From Oryza sativa Japonica Group (lineage: Eukaryota; Streptophyta; Magnoliopsida; Poales; Poaceae): a stretch of DNA of 64,000 bases. The notes beneath the pieces were generated by a model. It was not told the DNA's origin. It saw only the letters and a program-made list of their open reading frames with translations, and ran no database searches. The translations under genes and the position numbers were made by a program. How positions within the stretch are numbered: position 1 is the stretch's first letter; every line of letters begins with the position of its first letter. The stretch spans positions 36,361,001-36,425,000 of the forward strand of contig NC_089037.1 of the NCBI RefSeq assembly GCF_034140825.1. The letters run 5' to 3'. Shown here one piece after another: positions 52,740 to 64,000 of this stretch.

Positions 52740-54340
52740 CTACAGTGTGACTGTATGACCTAGAGGCATGAACAAATGGCTAACAACCGCACCTGGGCAT
52801 GAACAAGTTTGTAAAATGGCTGACAACCTCACTTGCTGCCTTGCATTGGATCCGTAGGGCATTGACATGATGTAAGATAGGATCTGGTTTTTTGTAAAGA
52901 CCCCGTTTGGACTTCGTAGAGAGAGGCTTCAAGAGGTTAGGCATGCTTTTGCATCAGAACAATTTTGCAAGCTGCAGAGAAGAAAGGCATGAACTGTACA
53001 ACAATGTAAATATCAGCAGATTCCTCTAAATCAAGCTCAACTAACGAGATCTTGGCAGGAGATCAGTGTACTCTGTTTACTTTATTCTTTTTGTTTCTTC
53101 GAAGGATGCAAGAAAGGAAGAATACATGTATGCGTATATGATTCTGGTTTTCCAGGAATGCTACTGTCTGTCATGAAACTCTCTACGATTATACATAGCG
53201 AAGACGGTAGCCAGCAATGCAGAGTTGCAGACAGAGCACTGGCTTGTCCTGTCCAATTAGTCAAAATCTATCCAAATCATCCGTAATGGAGTAGCTAAAC
53301 ACAAACCATTCATCACATTCACACTGATATCGATGGATGAATGCAAGGTGGCTACCTCCAGAACCATCATTTAATCAGCAAAATTGACAACCATTCTTCA
53401 GTTTACCATTGGAACAGGTTCCTGAACAGCATTCGCCCTCACAACCAGTATTTGGGGAAAACATAACGAAAAATATCAACTGACCCCACAAAGAACAAGG
53501 GCCTGTTGATTTTATTATCAAGGTTTCCACCACAAATTAAGTTGTCCCGAGTCTAATAAACATGAACAAAATAACGGGAGGCAGCTAGATGAGTAACAAC
53601 ACAACACAGCGGCTCAGCTCAGATAAGGCAGCCAACAATAGCACCATATGCTTCAGAGCACAGGGCATCACCATCTCTGCTTCCCTACCCTGTATGTTTT
53701 ATCAGCACAACTTCAATCCTGTAAAGGTAATTCAGAGAATGATATTAGTAAGGTGCCACAGCAGAAGCATGCCTGCTAGAAAGAATTTGGAGCCACCACC
53801 CTCCAATCTATTTCAGATGGATCGACATACATAATACTACTGTAACTGGGAACCTGCACTATCTTACACTTCTCTTTTGACATACTGTGATATGGCTTGG
53901 TTTTCCAAAGTATGAATGGATACCATGATTTCAGCTAAAATTTCTAACAGTTTTTTGCTATCTGAGATTCTTATGAAAAACAGATCTTGGTTGAATTGCA
54001 TATCCTACATTTGAATAGAATGCTACAGATACACTGATTATTTGCCACAGAGATAAACACCAATGTAGCACAACAACTTCAGTAAATGACTAGCGAGCTC
54101 TATGAGAGTCAAGAACAATGCTTGATTGATCAACTTTCAGTATAATGGAAGAGAAATGCATAGAGAAACTCTATTGTAACTACCAAGATTATGTCGAAAT
54201 CGGATCCGAGAAGCTCAACTAGTGGACTCCTGAGCTGAAAAGTAAAATTGTACCTACAAGATCTATTCTTGGCCTTCAACTGCCTTTCTAGTCAAACAAC
54301 ATGACTAACCTGGTCTACTGCTATATGATTGAATTGCAAT
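52740..54340. other. Convergent 3' regions of NYN and LEA14-type genes
   Basis: This AT-rich non-coding sequence lies between two converging genes. It probably contains both 3' untranslated regions. A short terminal exon of the LEA-type gene could lie here. I see no repeats with clear termini and no RNA gene. Confidence 0.45.
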
Positions 54341-55354
54341 TTAACCAACAAGATGTAGATTTACTGGATGGTAAATCAAGAGACAGCAAGCAAAAGCAAT
54401 GCATAATACCTCATCGTCATCATCGTCATCCTTCTTGATGCGAGTGGTTCCACCCTCTTTGCTAATGGGCAGCTTCATGTTCCCGAACGGAGTATCGACA
54501 TCGATCTTGCCCTTGATGGTGTAGCCAGTGCCCCTCCCCCTGATCATGTCCCAGACAGCAGAGCCGAAATCCTTGGGCCTGAAGCTGAATGGGACCTGCA
54601 TGGTGGTGATCCCTTGCTTCTCGATCGTTGCCGACTCGGTGAGCTCGGCACTGGCGACGCTGTCGTCGCCGAGCCACATCTCATACTCGAGCATGTTGAG
54701 GCCCAGGTCGAAGTCATTCTTGTTCTCGAGCTTGAGATGCAGCGTGGCGGTGGTCTCCTCGAAGGAGAACCTGTGGAACTTGATCTTCTCGACGTCGACG
54801 TCGGGCTTGTAGGGGATGGGGATCTCGCCGGACTTCTCGAGGGGGAGCTTGATCCTGCCGATGATGGGGACGTCGATGAGGAGGACGACCCTGACGAGGT
54901 AGGGGATGATGCTCCCGGGCTTGATGTCGTTGTAGGTGCTCTTGATGTCGTCGTAGATGAGTGAGATGGGGATCTTGACGGTCTCCTCGCCATGGGCGTG
55001 GATTGTGCCGGCGTCCGGGATGAGGCCGGAGACGAGCTTGCGGCCGTCGCTCTCGATGAGGTAGTCGATGTCGACGAGCGGGATAGGGACCGGGTTAGGG
55101 TTCTTGATGAGCACGTCGACGACGAGGTCGGCGCGGTGGAGGCTGATGTGCGGGATGTGGACGCCGGAGACGTCGGCAGTGGGCTTGCCGAAGCCGACGG
55201 CCCCCTCGATCTTCTCCCCGATGTCGTGGATGAAGTCCTTCACCTTCTCCATGAATCCCCCGCCTCCTTCCTTCTTTTCGCCGCCGTCGTCGTCCCGGCG
55301 GTCCTTCCCGCCGCCACGCTCCGTCACCGTGGGGTTCTCCGACGAAGACGACAT
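54341..55354 (-). CDS. LEA14-type protein with two LEA_2/WHy domains
   Basis: An open frame of 337 codons starts at 55354. The N-terminal 35 residues are charged and Gly-rich, followed by an amphipathic stretch MEKVKDFIHDIGEKIEGAVG. Two tandem LEA_2 (WHy) domains follow. The first, about residues 60-175, has VDVLIKNPNPVPIPLVDIDY; the second, about 185-300, has LKLENKNDFDLGLNMLEYEM. It closely resembles the Arabidopsis At2g44060 group of desiccation-related proteins, which are folded, cytosolic and thought to stabilise cell components under water stress. The family normally ends near the Asp run (KKDDDDDDE). A good splice donor, GAGGTATTA, lies exactly there (about 54411), so the last 22 residues are probably intron read-through. 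A leader intron appears to start near 55618. Confidence 0.93.
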   Translation of the reverse strand: MSSSSENPTVTERGGGKDRRDDDGGEKKEGGGGFMEKVKDFIHDIGEKIEGAVGFGKPTADVSGVHIPHISLHRADLVVDVLIKNPNPVPIPLVDIDYLIESDGRKLVSGLIPDAGTIHAHGEETVKIPISLIYDDIKSTYNDIKPGSIIPYLVRVVLLIDVPIIGRIKLPLEKSGEIPIPYKPDVDVEKIKFHRFSFEETTATLHLKLENKNDFDLGLNMLEYEMWLGDDSVASAELTESATIEKQGITTMQVPFSFRPKDFGSAVWDMIRGRGTGYTIKGKIDVDTPFGNMKLPISKEGGTTRIKKDDDDDDEVLCIAFACCLLIYHPVNLHLVG

Positions 55355-55835
55355 GCTCGCTAACTTCAGGTAGCAACAACAACAAGCGATCGAATCAAGA
55401 TCTCACAGCAAGATCAAATCAAGCAAACAGATCGCACGCCATTGCTAACTCCACAAGAATCACCAAAGACTTGATCACAAGAAAGATTGCTTTCTTTTCT
55501 CTTTCCTATTCTACACGGCTAGGCTACACACGGCAACAAGATCTGAGGCACAAATATCCTCCAAAACGAAGCGAGAGCAAGTAGAAAGAAACATAGATTG
55601 ATTTTTTCTTACTTTACCTGTGGGTTGATGCGGAGATCTGGACGAAGCGAGTGGAGATCGCGAGCGGAATGGAGAAATTTAGAGAGAGAAGAAGAAGAAG
55701 CACGCGGAGAGATGAGCAGAGCAGAGCACGAGCTTATCGTGGAGCAAGTACGGCGTGGGGCCCACTTGCAGTGACACGAACGGACTGCCAGCTCAGCTAT
55801 ACTGTCGGCTGGACACGAAGTCAGAGGCAAAGCGA

Positions 55836-56371
55836 GAATTTTTTTCATTTTTAAATTTTTATTTTTTAATATTTAAAAAATATTATACCATCCAAAATAT
55901 TTACATAAATTACCCCTGACACCTAAGGGTGAGTTTGAGAGGAGGGGAAAAGAGAAGATTGGGAAGATACGTAAAACGAGGTGAGCTATTAGTACATGAT
56001 TAATTGAGTATAAACTATTTTAAACTTTAAAAATAGATTAATATGATTTTTTAAAGCAACTTTCATATAGAAAATTTTTGCAAAAAACACACCGTTAGTA
56101 GTTCGAGAAGCGTGCGTGCGAAAAATGAAACAAACTAACTCACAAACTCCTCCTGCCGAACGCTCCCTAAGTGGAGGGTGGCAAGGTGTGCGTATTTTGC
56201 ACCGAGATATAATGCAATTTTCACCTTGTAAAAAATACAGTTTTCTAGTTTTTTTTATCTTGTCCGTCCTCACATCACCTTGCCGCCCTCGGGATCTACT
56301 TCTGTAAATGTTTTCGCCGTACAATATTTCTGTAAATATTAAAAAATAAAAATTTAAAAATGAAAAAACTT
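55836..56371. mobile_element. Mutator-like non-autonomous element, 536 bp
   Basis: The arms of about 40 bp share an exact 31-bp inverted block, beginning TCATTTTTAAATTTTTATTT on the left at 55846. The element is bounded by an 11-bp direct duplication AGGCAAAGCGA at 55825-55835 and 56372-56382, in the size range of Mutator-type insertion. A second MITE with its own TAA duplication lies inside at 55927-56167. No coding domain was found. Confidence 0.85.
55927..56167. mobile_element. Tourist-like MITE nested in a Mutator-like element
   Basis: The 241-bp element begins GGGTGAGTTTGAGAGG. Its other end, reverse complemented, begins GGGAGCGTTCGGCAGG. TAA flanks it at 55924-55926 and 56168-56170. 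The interior words TGATTAATTGAGTATAAACT and AAACACACCGTTAGTAGTT are typical of an abundant rice MITE class. Confidence 0.85.
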
Positions 56372-56556
56372 AGGCAAAGCGAAGTGGCTGGAACCTTTAC
56401 CTGGGCCAATCAAAAGCCGGTCCATTTGGCCCACTAACCCCGGCCCAACAAAAACCGGTTTAATGGGCCTCCATCTAAAAATCCTATCCTTATCTATCCA
56501 CTGGACACGAAGGCAACACACCTCGCCTACCTCCACTCTCTCGCGCTCGCTCTCCA

Positions 56557-58107
56557 ATGCCGCCACCAATGGCGCTCTCCATCTCCTCCACCGCCGCGGC
56601 GACCGCTCTCCTCCCGACTCTCCCGCCCTCGCGCTCGCGCCTGCGCGTCGCGCCGCGCAGGGCGGCGGCTCGGGTGGCGCGCGTGGTGTCGGCCGGATAC
56701 GCCGCGGGGTTCTACGGCGGGGCGGCGGCTGCGGCCGGTGGCGAGAACGACGAGGTGGGGGATGAGGAGGGTTCGTCCTCGGGGTTCGGTGCTGGGCTAG
56801 GGATAGGAGGCGGTGGGCTTGGGATGTCGGCCGCGGAGGCGGCGCTGGCGCTGGAGGAGCGGGAGATGCCGCCGTGCCCGCCCGGGCTTCGCCAGTACGA
56901 GACCATGGTCGTGCTCCGCCCCGACATGTCCGAGGAGGAGCGCCTCGCCCTCATACAGCGTTACGAGGAGGTAAAAATCAAAATTACTAGTAAATAATTA
57001 GCTGCACTGACTAGGCGCCAATGCATTTGCTATCTGCTGCAGTAGACATGAATTTCCGAGGAAGATTTGTAGTGGCCAATGCATGAGAATTTTATCTTTT
57101 GCCAGTTTATGGTAAATCGGGCTGAATTTATGGCACACTGGTAAAACTCAAAATCACTACTAGTGGTAAATAATTAGCTGCATTGACTAGACGCCAATGC
57201 ATTTTGGATTTGGGCTATGCTGCAGACCTGCTCCTGCAGTTGACATGAATTTCTAGGAAGGTTTGTACTGGCCAATGCATGAACTTGTCATCTTTTCCCA
57301 GTTTATGGTAAACCAGGATGAGTTAATGGCATACTTGTTTCTTATTAAAAATGCTGTCATTTGGCTCGTTCTGTCATTAACATTGCTTAAAATCATATAT
57401 CAGTCATTGTAGGTGAAGCTGAAGCAAATCATTTTGTTGCAAATGTATACTTTCTGGTCAACAGCTACAGCCCCATATTATTTGCGTATGTCATAGTGGA
57501 GATACAGGAAGCATAAAATTGTTTCTGCTGTAGAACATACGTTTACTACAGAACCTACCAAAAAAATAGTTTTGTTATTATATATCCATCATTCCATCCT
57601 GCGCGCACAATCTCCTGCATTGTTTAGTAGGAGTAGTAGCAATCACCAGTTAACACGCATTCAAGTTTACCTTGGTCTTTTTTTTTTTTTGTCCCATAAT
57701 TGTCTTGGTTGATGATCAATCAAGCCTCTTGCCCATTCTGTAACCTTAAATTTGATGGTATCCTGAAGTGTGACTTCACTCCATAAGATGTTCACTTGCT
57801 ACAAACCTATCTGCAATTTGCTTACTGAGTTACTTATGGTGGTTTTTCGCATGTCTTGCAGCTCCTTGTTGCGGGTGGCGCCATGTATGTGGAAGTCTTC
57901 AACCGAGGAGTCATCCCACTGGCATACAGCATCAGGAAGAGGAACAGCAGGACTGGTTTGCCATCCACCTACTACGACGGAATCTACCTCCTTGTGACAT
58001 ACTTCACCAAGCCTGAATCCCTGGATGCTCTGCAAATGAGGCTCAATGCTGACGACGATGTCATCCGCTCAACCAGTTTCAAGGTCCGCAAGCGGAAAGC
58101 CTTTTAA
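56557..58107 (+). CDS. Plastid 30S ribosomal protein bS6
   Basis: Two exons, 56557-56970 and 57862-58107, give 219 codons. Residues 1 to about 70 form a Ser/Ala/Arg-rich transit peptide with few acidic residues (LPPSRSRLRVAPRRAAARVA). A Gly- and Glu-rich linker follows. The S6 domain starts near residue 110 with RQYETMVVLRPDMSEEE. It continues with GAMYVEVFNRGVIPLAYSIRKRNS and TYYDGIYLLVTYFTKPESLDALQMRLNADDDVIR, the full ferredoxin-like fold of bS6, and ends in a basic tail RKRKAF. It would bind S18 and 16S rRNA in the small subunit of the plastid ribosome. An alternative start four codons downstream (MALSIS) is possible. The intron's first 360 bases contain a diverged tandem duplication. Confidence 0.95.
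56971..57335. repeat. Diverged tandem duplication at the 5' end of the S6 intron
   Basis: The segment from 56971 to about 57140 is repeated from about 57141 to 57335. Shared words include AAATAATTAGCTGCA, GCCAATGCATTT, GACATGAATTTC, GGCCAATGCATGA and CCAGTTTATGGTAAA. The second unit has a roughly 25-bp insertion. The first unit begins at the splice donor GTAAAAATCAAAAT, and the second carries GGTAAAACTCAAAAT in the matching place. Confidence 0.85.
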
Positions 58108-58778
58108 GATCAGTTTCACCACCTGGACTCAGGTTTCCATGTTTTGGGGAATATGTTTATATCATACAAGAATCCTACTGCCATGGGAGGAGATTGGTTT
58201 TTCGCTGCAATCGTTGAGAAAAAATGTCGCCCTTTCTGTTGATAATTTAGAAGAAATTTGTCTTCCTTTTTTTTCGTTATAGCACTGCTCTGATCTTACC
58301 TGGTACTCCTACACGTTAAGGGATATTGAACGAACACTTTTGTGGAGCATGGCCTGCTGGGGCCTCTGGAACAAGTTATGCTGTTAACAAAATCAGGGCT
58401 CATTTCCTGTACGCCATGGCATTTCATTTATAGGCTGCCTTACCGTGCATTTCATTTGTTGAGTTTTGATCATTTGTTTAACATCAAGACTACCAGGGCA
58501 TTTAGCTGATAAGAGGGCAAAACACACTGATGGCTGGGAAAAACTAGTTTTGATTAACACAAAATCGTCTTTGGTACACCATAAGTATGATATAAAGTAG
58601 TATATGCTGGCCAACCATAGTAGGTCAGAAACAAATGCATACAGCACAGTCTGACGGCATATATCCATGCTCCAGAGTTCTTCAGTAAAAGCTCAACAAA
58701 CACAATATCTCGGAGGACCACAAGTATCATGTAGAAAAACCAGAATACTCCAAAATCAGCCATCATGGAGCACCAGAT
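58108..58778. other. Convergent 3' regions of S6 and LUC7-like genes
   Basis: This is non-coding sequence between two converging genes. The first 200 bases are probably the S6 3' untranslated region, and the last few hundred are the LUC7-like 3' untranslated region on the other strand. No element termini or RNA gene were recognised. Confidence 0.5.
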
Positions 58779-61700
58779 TCAGTATCTATCGTGGCGCCTG
58801 AAAATAACAACTGTCTAATGTTAGCTCCTAGTGATATAAAGGTTTCCATATCAAAAGCAGATAATTTCATTGTGTTTCTTTGTCATTATACTGTCAAAAG
58901 TTTATGGTCGGAATAAATCGCTATACAAGAAAGGCAGAGAGAAGTGAGCAAAGAAACCATTGAACCATACCTGCGCTCCCTGGATCGAGAACGTTCCCTT
59001 CTCCTTGAATCATGGCCACGCGAACGGTCATAATCTCTATCCCGATCGCGATCATGGCGGCGGTCCCTATCGTGGCGCCTATCCCGATCACGATCATGGT
59101 CTCTTCTGCTTTCTCGAGGTTCAACTCTGTCCTTTCTTTCTGAATCTCTATCCCTGGATGCCTGACCATTGCGGTCCTTGCTGTATTCTCTTGATCTGAT
59201 GAGCACAGCATGTACTTTCAGATTATGCTGACACTACATGAAAATGAAACTAGGATGGAAAAGCACATACCGCCTGTCATCTTCAGGTGCCTTCCTTCTT
59301 TTACTTCTCTCCTCCTGGAAGGCGGCATAGAATATTTTATAATGATAAAATCATGATATCAAGGCTCCAATTTGCATAGGAGGGAAACAGATAAAGGAAA
59401 AAAAGTAACATATATATAAAAAAAAGGTGCAAGAGATACATTACGGTTAAATTGCTCCAGCAATTAATTTACAAACTTAGTACTTACAGTAAAAGATGGC
59501 AAAAGGAGTGCACTTTCAGAGTAACTTAACCGGTACTATTTATCACCATCTCTACAAAATATGGATCACCCAGCAGAAAACAATCTCCAGCTTCTGATCA
59601 ACATAATACTAAGCAGATTATATGAGCAGCTTGACACAATTAAGTAAACATGATTGTCCATACCATGTTTTGCACACTCCTACGCTTACATTTGCAACTG
59701 TACATGACAGCTGTTGTTCCCATGGATAGGAGGGATGATTGGCACATGAGATTCCAATTATGCAACATTGACGAGATTCCAATTATGCAACATTGACTAG
59801 TTCCTGTAACGACTAATGTAGTAGCCACTGTGCCCTCCAATGTGAGAAATGAAATAATATATAGAGAAGGTGAGAACCTGAAGGTTCTTCCTTGAGATAA
59901 GAAAACTCACAGATGCCAAAAGGCCCAAAACAGAGTAACTCTTTAAAGCAGTAAAGGGTACATAACATTCAGCACCTGATAAAGATGTACAAAATTTCCA
60001 CCTTAACAAATTCAGAGAAAGCACAAAACCCACATACTTGGATCATAATGTACAAACAGAATATAAGGTCAAATAAGATTGTGTAGATTTCTTGGCTTTT
60101 TGTGATTATGCCTTTAGGGCAGTAGACATTTGGAATTCTAAATTAATTATCATTCCCCAAAAACTTTACTTGCGGTAAGTCGGGTATGCAAGAATGTACC
60201 TGTAGTTCTTTCAGTTTCTCACGAATCAGCATGTATCCCAAATGTAGCTTTCCTCCAAAATGGTCAGCAAGGCGTCGATCACTGGATACAATATAGCATG
60301 AGACATATTTCCTACCAAAGGTGTGAATTAAATATGAAGTTTCAGAACATTTTGGGAGCAAAAGGAGCTAAAAGGAATTACTTGTCGTAGACACTTAGAA
60401 ATGCTCCACATATGTCACAGAGACGCAACTTCTGATCAGTCTACAAAATGAACCGGGAATACCATTACTCCATTAGCAATAGTACAATGTATAAACAACA
60501 GTAAGCCATACTTTGAAATAGAATTATAATATAAATGATAAATAGAAAATTCCAGTATGAAAATGAAAGCACCAACTAAAATTTTGAGATAGTACAATTA
60601 TATATGCATAGAACCACTAAGTCACCACATTCTACGATATCAAGAAATTCACATCTACGAGTCTATCAAGAAATATATATATATAACCGCAAGTTAGACC
60701 AAGTTCATTACAGTTTCAGTTTGCAAGCAAGAAAGCATCTAAATATGATGAATGGACATGGTAATTTTTAGAAAGAACTGAACTATGGGGATGGTGTTGC
60801 AAAAGATGTACTCCAAGATTATAGAATAATCGGCTTATCACTTTTCTAGTAACATATGTGCAAATGGCCAGACAATGATACATACCCCCTTGAGAGCAAC
60901 AATAGCTTGCATGATAAGCATAAATTTCTTAATGCATAAAATATGAGTTTTCACTTAATAGCAGACTCTATCAAAATGTACAGAATTTTATAAAAATGTC
61001 CTTAAATACATGTCCAGGAAATGCATATTTTTTATCAGCATCCCAGTACAGAGTAAAATCTTATAGAAAAAAAAAAAGCTCTTTAGCAACCCAAGTGTTG
61101 GGCAAAAAATATCATTGAATAACTAGTAGCAAACCAAGTGTGTCTAAGGCGACAATAAGCATTGCAGAATCTACTGGTCTTCAATAAAGAAGGCAAAGCT
61201 AGTGATAGCACTGTGTAAATTAATACAACAAAAATAAGTAATCAAATAAAATTAACCATGTTAGGATTAAACTCACAATTCGAACATCAGCAGCAGTATA
61301 TTTAGTAGGATCCGAAGTTGGTTCCCTCCGTGCTGCCAACTGGTCATAGAACAACAGCAACAATAATGGAAGGCATTAGTCATGATCTACACAACCACAG
61401 AAAAATAGACAAAATGCCAACGTCCTAAAAAAATAAGAGTTATCATTTATGCTGCCAGCAATTGAAAGGCTAGAAATTAACCCAGTACTAGGCTGTGAAA
61501 GGATGGACACAATATAGTCAGTGTACATGACGATATCTACCTTTTTCAAAGCCTCTGCTTCTTCCATAACTTTCTGTGCTTCATCTACCATCCCTTGTTC
61601 ACCTAACAAAAGGATGAGCAAGATTATATCACATAAACTTCTTTATGTCATTAAAAAACTACTAGCACCATAACCAATGCAAATGCTCCCTCCATCCCAC

Positions 61701-64000
61701 TCACTAAGGCGCGGTCAAACTTGGCATAGTCTTCAAGACAAATCTTTGACTTTAAATTTCTCATATACTATAATGTTTGTAACAACAAAATCATAATCAT
61801 ATGAAAGTAAATTTAAATGATAGTCCAATTATTACTTTAATCAAATAAACTTTAATTTATAATAAACTATTTATTGGTCAAATATTTAAAGATTTGAATC
61901 TTAAAATGCGTGTGCGCCTTAGTGAGTGGGACGGATGGAGTACACTGCAAAAATAGCATCTTAGCTTGAAAAGATTGGAGTTGATAGGTATAAAAGGGAA
62001 AAAAAAAGCACTGCTGCCTGACTAGCAAATAGTTCATATTGCTACTAGAAACTGTATGTGCTGTGAACTGAGTGAGTGAAACTGAGATAAACTACAAAAA
62101 TAAACTATATCTTGGCCCTTGTAACTGAGCCAGTAACCTCACAGAAGAAAACAACCCGCATGCATACTACTTAGTAATAAAGTAGAGCGGTTCTTTTCAT
62201 ACCAAGCTCTTCAGCTTTCTTTATCTTTTCGTTGATCATTTCTTGAGTGCGAGCATCAGGGGGAGCAGGTGCTGGTACTGATGCCATTTGAGGTGTTGGA
62301 GTAGGCTGAGGTAATGAAGCTCTGTCCTTGTTAAAGGCATCAAGCAGAAGGGTAGCCTGCAACAAAGAAGAAAAATGCCAGTAGGATTAAAACTTTATTT
62401 ACTATTAGTTACATGTGCTGGTATACACAAACTATGAGAATCGAGAGCACATATATTCAAGCTTTCAAAATAATACCTGCATGTCAGCCCTTTTAGATCT
62501 TAATTCTTCCACCACTTCCATGGTCTTGATTTTATCATCAGTTTTCCCTTCAAAATCTACATGTTGACGAGAAAGATTAAGTATTTTGGTAGTAAAACTT
62601 ATAACTACGAACTAGTGAAACCAAGTACTTCCTCCGTTTCATATTATAAGACTTTCTAGCATTGCCCACATTCATATAGATGTTAATGAATCTAGACACA
62701 TATATGTGTCTAGATTCATTAACATCTATATGAATGTGGTATATGTGTCTAGATTCATTAACATCTATATGAATGTGGGCAATGCTAGAAAGTCTTATAA
62801 TATGAAACGGAGGGAGTAATATGCTAGAACCCTTCTGTATGTTGACAAATCAAGTAAAGACTACGTTGAAACAAATTATCCACATCCGGACAAAATTACT
62901 GCTCATTGAAGTTGCATTTGATGAATGAGTGTTCAACATTGCAGTTAAGAGAATTTTTAGTGCATAATCCCTCTATAAACACCAACACTTGTACATATAC
63001 AACAGTAACATCTAACTGCTTGGACAGTTAACCACATCTTCAAACCACCTTGATTAATCTTTTGAGAGTAAAAGCAACTAAAGGGTTTTTACAATTTAAA
63101 GTAGCTGTTAATTTAGGCCTAAAGAGATTAATAAGATGCTTTTACAATATCCCTGTAAACTGAGAGTGAATACTTTGAAAAGACAGTTAGCAGTCACCCT
63201 GTAGTTGATAGGATCACTGGAACCCTGTGTATATAAATATTGTATATACTCCTATAGAGGACTCCAATGGTGGTGGTGAATGGTGTTTGTCACCAGTCTC
63301 ACCACCCACCACCACTGCCATGAGGGACCCTTACTGGTGAGTAAGTGAACTTCTCTATAGACGAGTGTACAAATATATATTAAAGGAACTATGTAGCTTG
63401 ACGTAGATGTACAATTTTTTGGGAAATATTGATAACAATGGGGATATTATTGTTGTTGTTTAGGGGGCTTTAGAGTGTATGGTGGGGTTCTCTTTTTCAA
63501 ATTCTGACGCAAAGCATGTGCATTCAGCTAGTGTATTTAAATATCGTTACCATAGGTATCAACTTCTTTCATTTTTTCCTTGATCTCCTTTGACAACTGC
63601 AACACCTCATCTGTCTGCAAATGTTAACAAGCAAGCAAGCAATTCAATTGAAGTTCTAGACAAATAAGTTTCGATGCATATAGTTGGATAAATACCTGAG
63701 TAACCTCAGAAACAGATATTGCAATAGCAGCCTTGGCATCCTCATCAGCAAGACGCTTCAGCGCCCTCTGAATTTTCCTCTCGCACTCCACGATGAGCCT
63801 GTCTATCATTTCCTCGAGTTCCCTATCATAATTTTCTGTTCCTTTTGCCTTTACTTCTTCATAACTGCGAACAGTTCAGGAAGGCAAAGACCACTATACT
63901 CTATACAGTAGAGTGCGGAATATTTTAAAAGGAGAAAGATGAAGTGTTCCATAAGTCAAAGGATACTCCTTCCGTAGCTGCAGCGAATGAACTTTGGGGC
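58779..64000 (-). CDS. LUC7-like U1 snRNP-associated splicing factor, N-terminus off the edge
   Basis: Twelve exons with consistent phase are visible: 63967 to beyond 64000, 63696-63864, 63551-63614, 62477-62556, 62203-62356, 61541-61602, 61277-61339, 60382-60440, 60200-60281, 59271-59314, 58971-59195 and 58779-58797. The order of elements is that of LUC7. It starts with the end of the first zinc-finger region (PKVHSLQLRK), followed by the coiled coil RELEEMIDRLIVECERKIQ. Next comes the second C2H2-type finger, KLRLCDICGAFLSVYDNDRR to HFGGKLHLGY. The C-terminus is a roughly 80-residue Arg/Asp/Ser-rich domain (RRHDRDRD repeats) ending RRHDRY. LUC7 proteins act with U1 snRNP in 5' splice-site choice. 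The first few dozen residues are missing at the edge. Two Stowaway MITEs lie in its introns. Confidence 0.95.
61686..61940. mobile_element. Stowaway MITE in a LUC7-like intron
   Basis: The left end CTCCCTCCATCCCACTCACT and the right end, reverse complement CTCCATCCGTCCCACTCACT, are nearly perfect inverted repeats that continue into AAGGCGC. A TA follows the right end. The left flank reads TG, so one copy of the duplication appears changed. The element is 255 bp. Confidence 0.9.
62629..62816. mobile_element. Fold-back Stowaway MITE in a LUC7-like intron
   Basis: The ends CTTCCTCCGTTTCATATTAT and, reverse complemented, CTCCCTCCGTTTCATATTAT are flanked by TA at 62627-62628 and 62817-62818. The inverted match continues through TAAGACTTTCTAGCATTGCC and on into ATATAGATGTTAATGAATCT, so nearly the whole 188-bp element is self-complementary. 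One arm segment (TGTGTCTAGATTCATTAACA) is present twice in tandem, leaving an unpaired copy in the centre. Confidence 0.94.

Larger units (their letters stand above)
55355..56556. promoter_or_regulatory. Divergent promoter region of LEA14-type and plastid S6 genes
   Basis: The two genes start 1.2 kb apart and point away from each other. The LEA side contains the transcribed leader with a probable intron (donor near 55618). The middle, 55836-56371, is a Mutator-like element with a nested Tourist-like MITE. On the S6 side, several GGCCCA/TGGGCC words at about 56403-56468 resemble site-II elements common upstream of plant ribosomal-protein genes. The transposons sit between the two core promoters. 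Confidence 0.6.

Noticed and set aside
54528-55373. Plus-strand open frames opposite the LEA14-type gene
   Set aside because: They are antisense shadows of the conserved LEA_2 coding frame, rich in Asp/Glu/Val from the complementary codons.
58960-59199. Plus-strand open frame of 79 codons with His/Asp/Gly repeats
   Set aside because: It is the antisense reading of the RD-rich LUC7-like exon on the minus strand.

Overview
The window looks like nuclear chromosome sequence from a grass, most likely cultivated rice or a very close Oryza relative. The evidence is split genes with GT-AG introns, GC-rich first exons, a dense load of Stowaway-, Tourist-, hAT- and Mutator-type small DNA transposons, and plant proteins of rice-like composition. 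No database was available, so every family name rests on recognised motifs and on splice-consistent translations worked out by hand.

Conserved single-copy genes occupy both flanks. On the left, both on the minus strand, are the 5' part of a SHAGGY/GSK3-like kinase (about 0.9-3.1 kb, running off the left edge) and a plastid-targeted carotenoid-isomerase-like FAD oxidoreductase (5.7-10.1 kb). On the right are a VPS9-domain Rab5 exchange factor (36.7-39.7 kb, +), a tRNA-Ser(AGA) (40.6 kb, -), a steroleosin/11-beta-HSD-like short-chain dehydrogenase (40.9-42.4 kb, -), a RabA (Rab11-type) GTPase (45.1-46.5 kb, -), a YacP/NYN-domain RNase-like gene (49.0-52.7 kb, +), a two-domain LEA14-type protein (54.3-55.4 kb, -), plastid ribosomal protein S6 (56.6-58.1 kb, +) and a LUC7-like U1 snRNP factor (58.8 kb to the right edge, -). 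These are ordinary trafficking, splicing, plastid and stress functions and do not form an operon-like unit.

The middle, 10-35 kb, is an accessory block of a quite different kind. It holds a trypsin/Deg-like gene broken by a nonsense codon and by a Stowaway MITE inside an exon (12.0-14.7 kb). It also holds a chimeric papain-like gene whose promoter and start codon match a duplicate at 10.2-10.5 kb (15.3-17.5 kb), and a nearly identical but decayed second papain-like copy inside a roughly 3-kb duplicated unit (24.0-25.0 kb). Two diverged DUF3615 genes (19.5-20.6 and 30.2-35.0 kb) complete the set. The second DUF3615 gene has a 4-kb first intron carrying a complete 921-bp hAT element, a Pack-MULE-like element with captured CYTH-domain coding sequence, and about 200 bp of (AT)n. 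The protease-like families here lack recognisable parts of their catalytic machinery, so this block may be a lineage-specific nursery of protease-derived non-enzymes.

Fifteen or more small mobile elements were delimited, several to the base by their target-site duplications. They include a MITE nested inside a Mutator-like element in the LEA14/S6 intergenic space.
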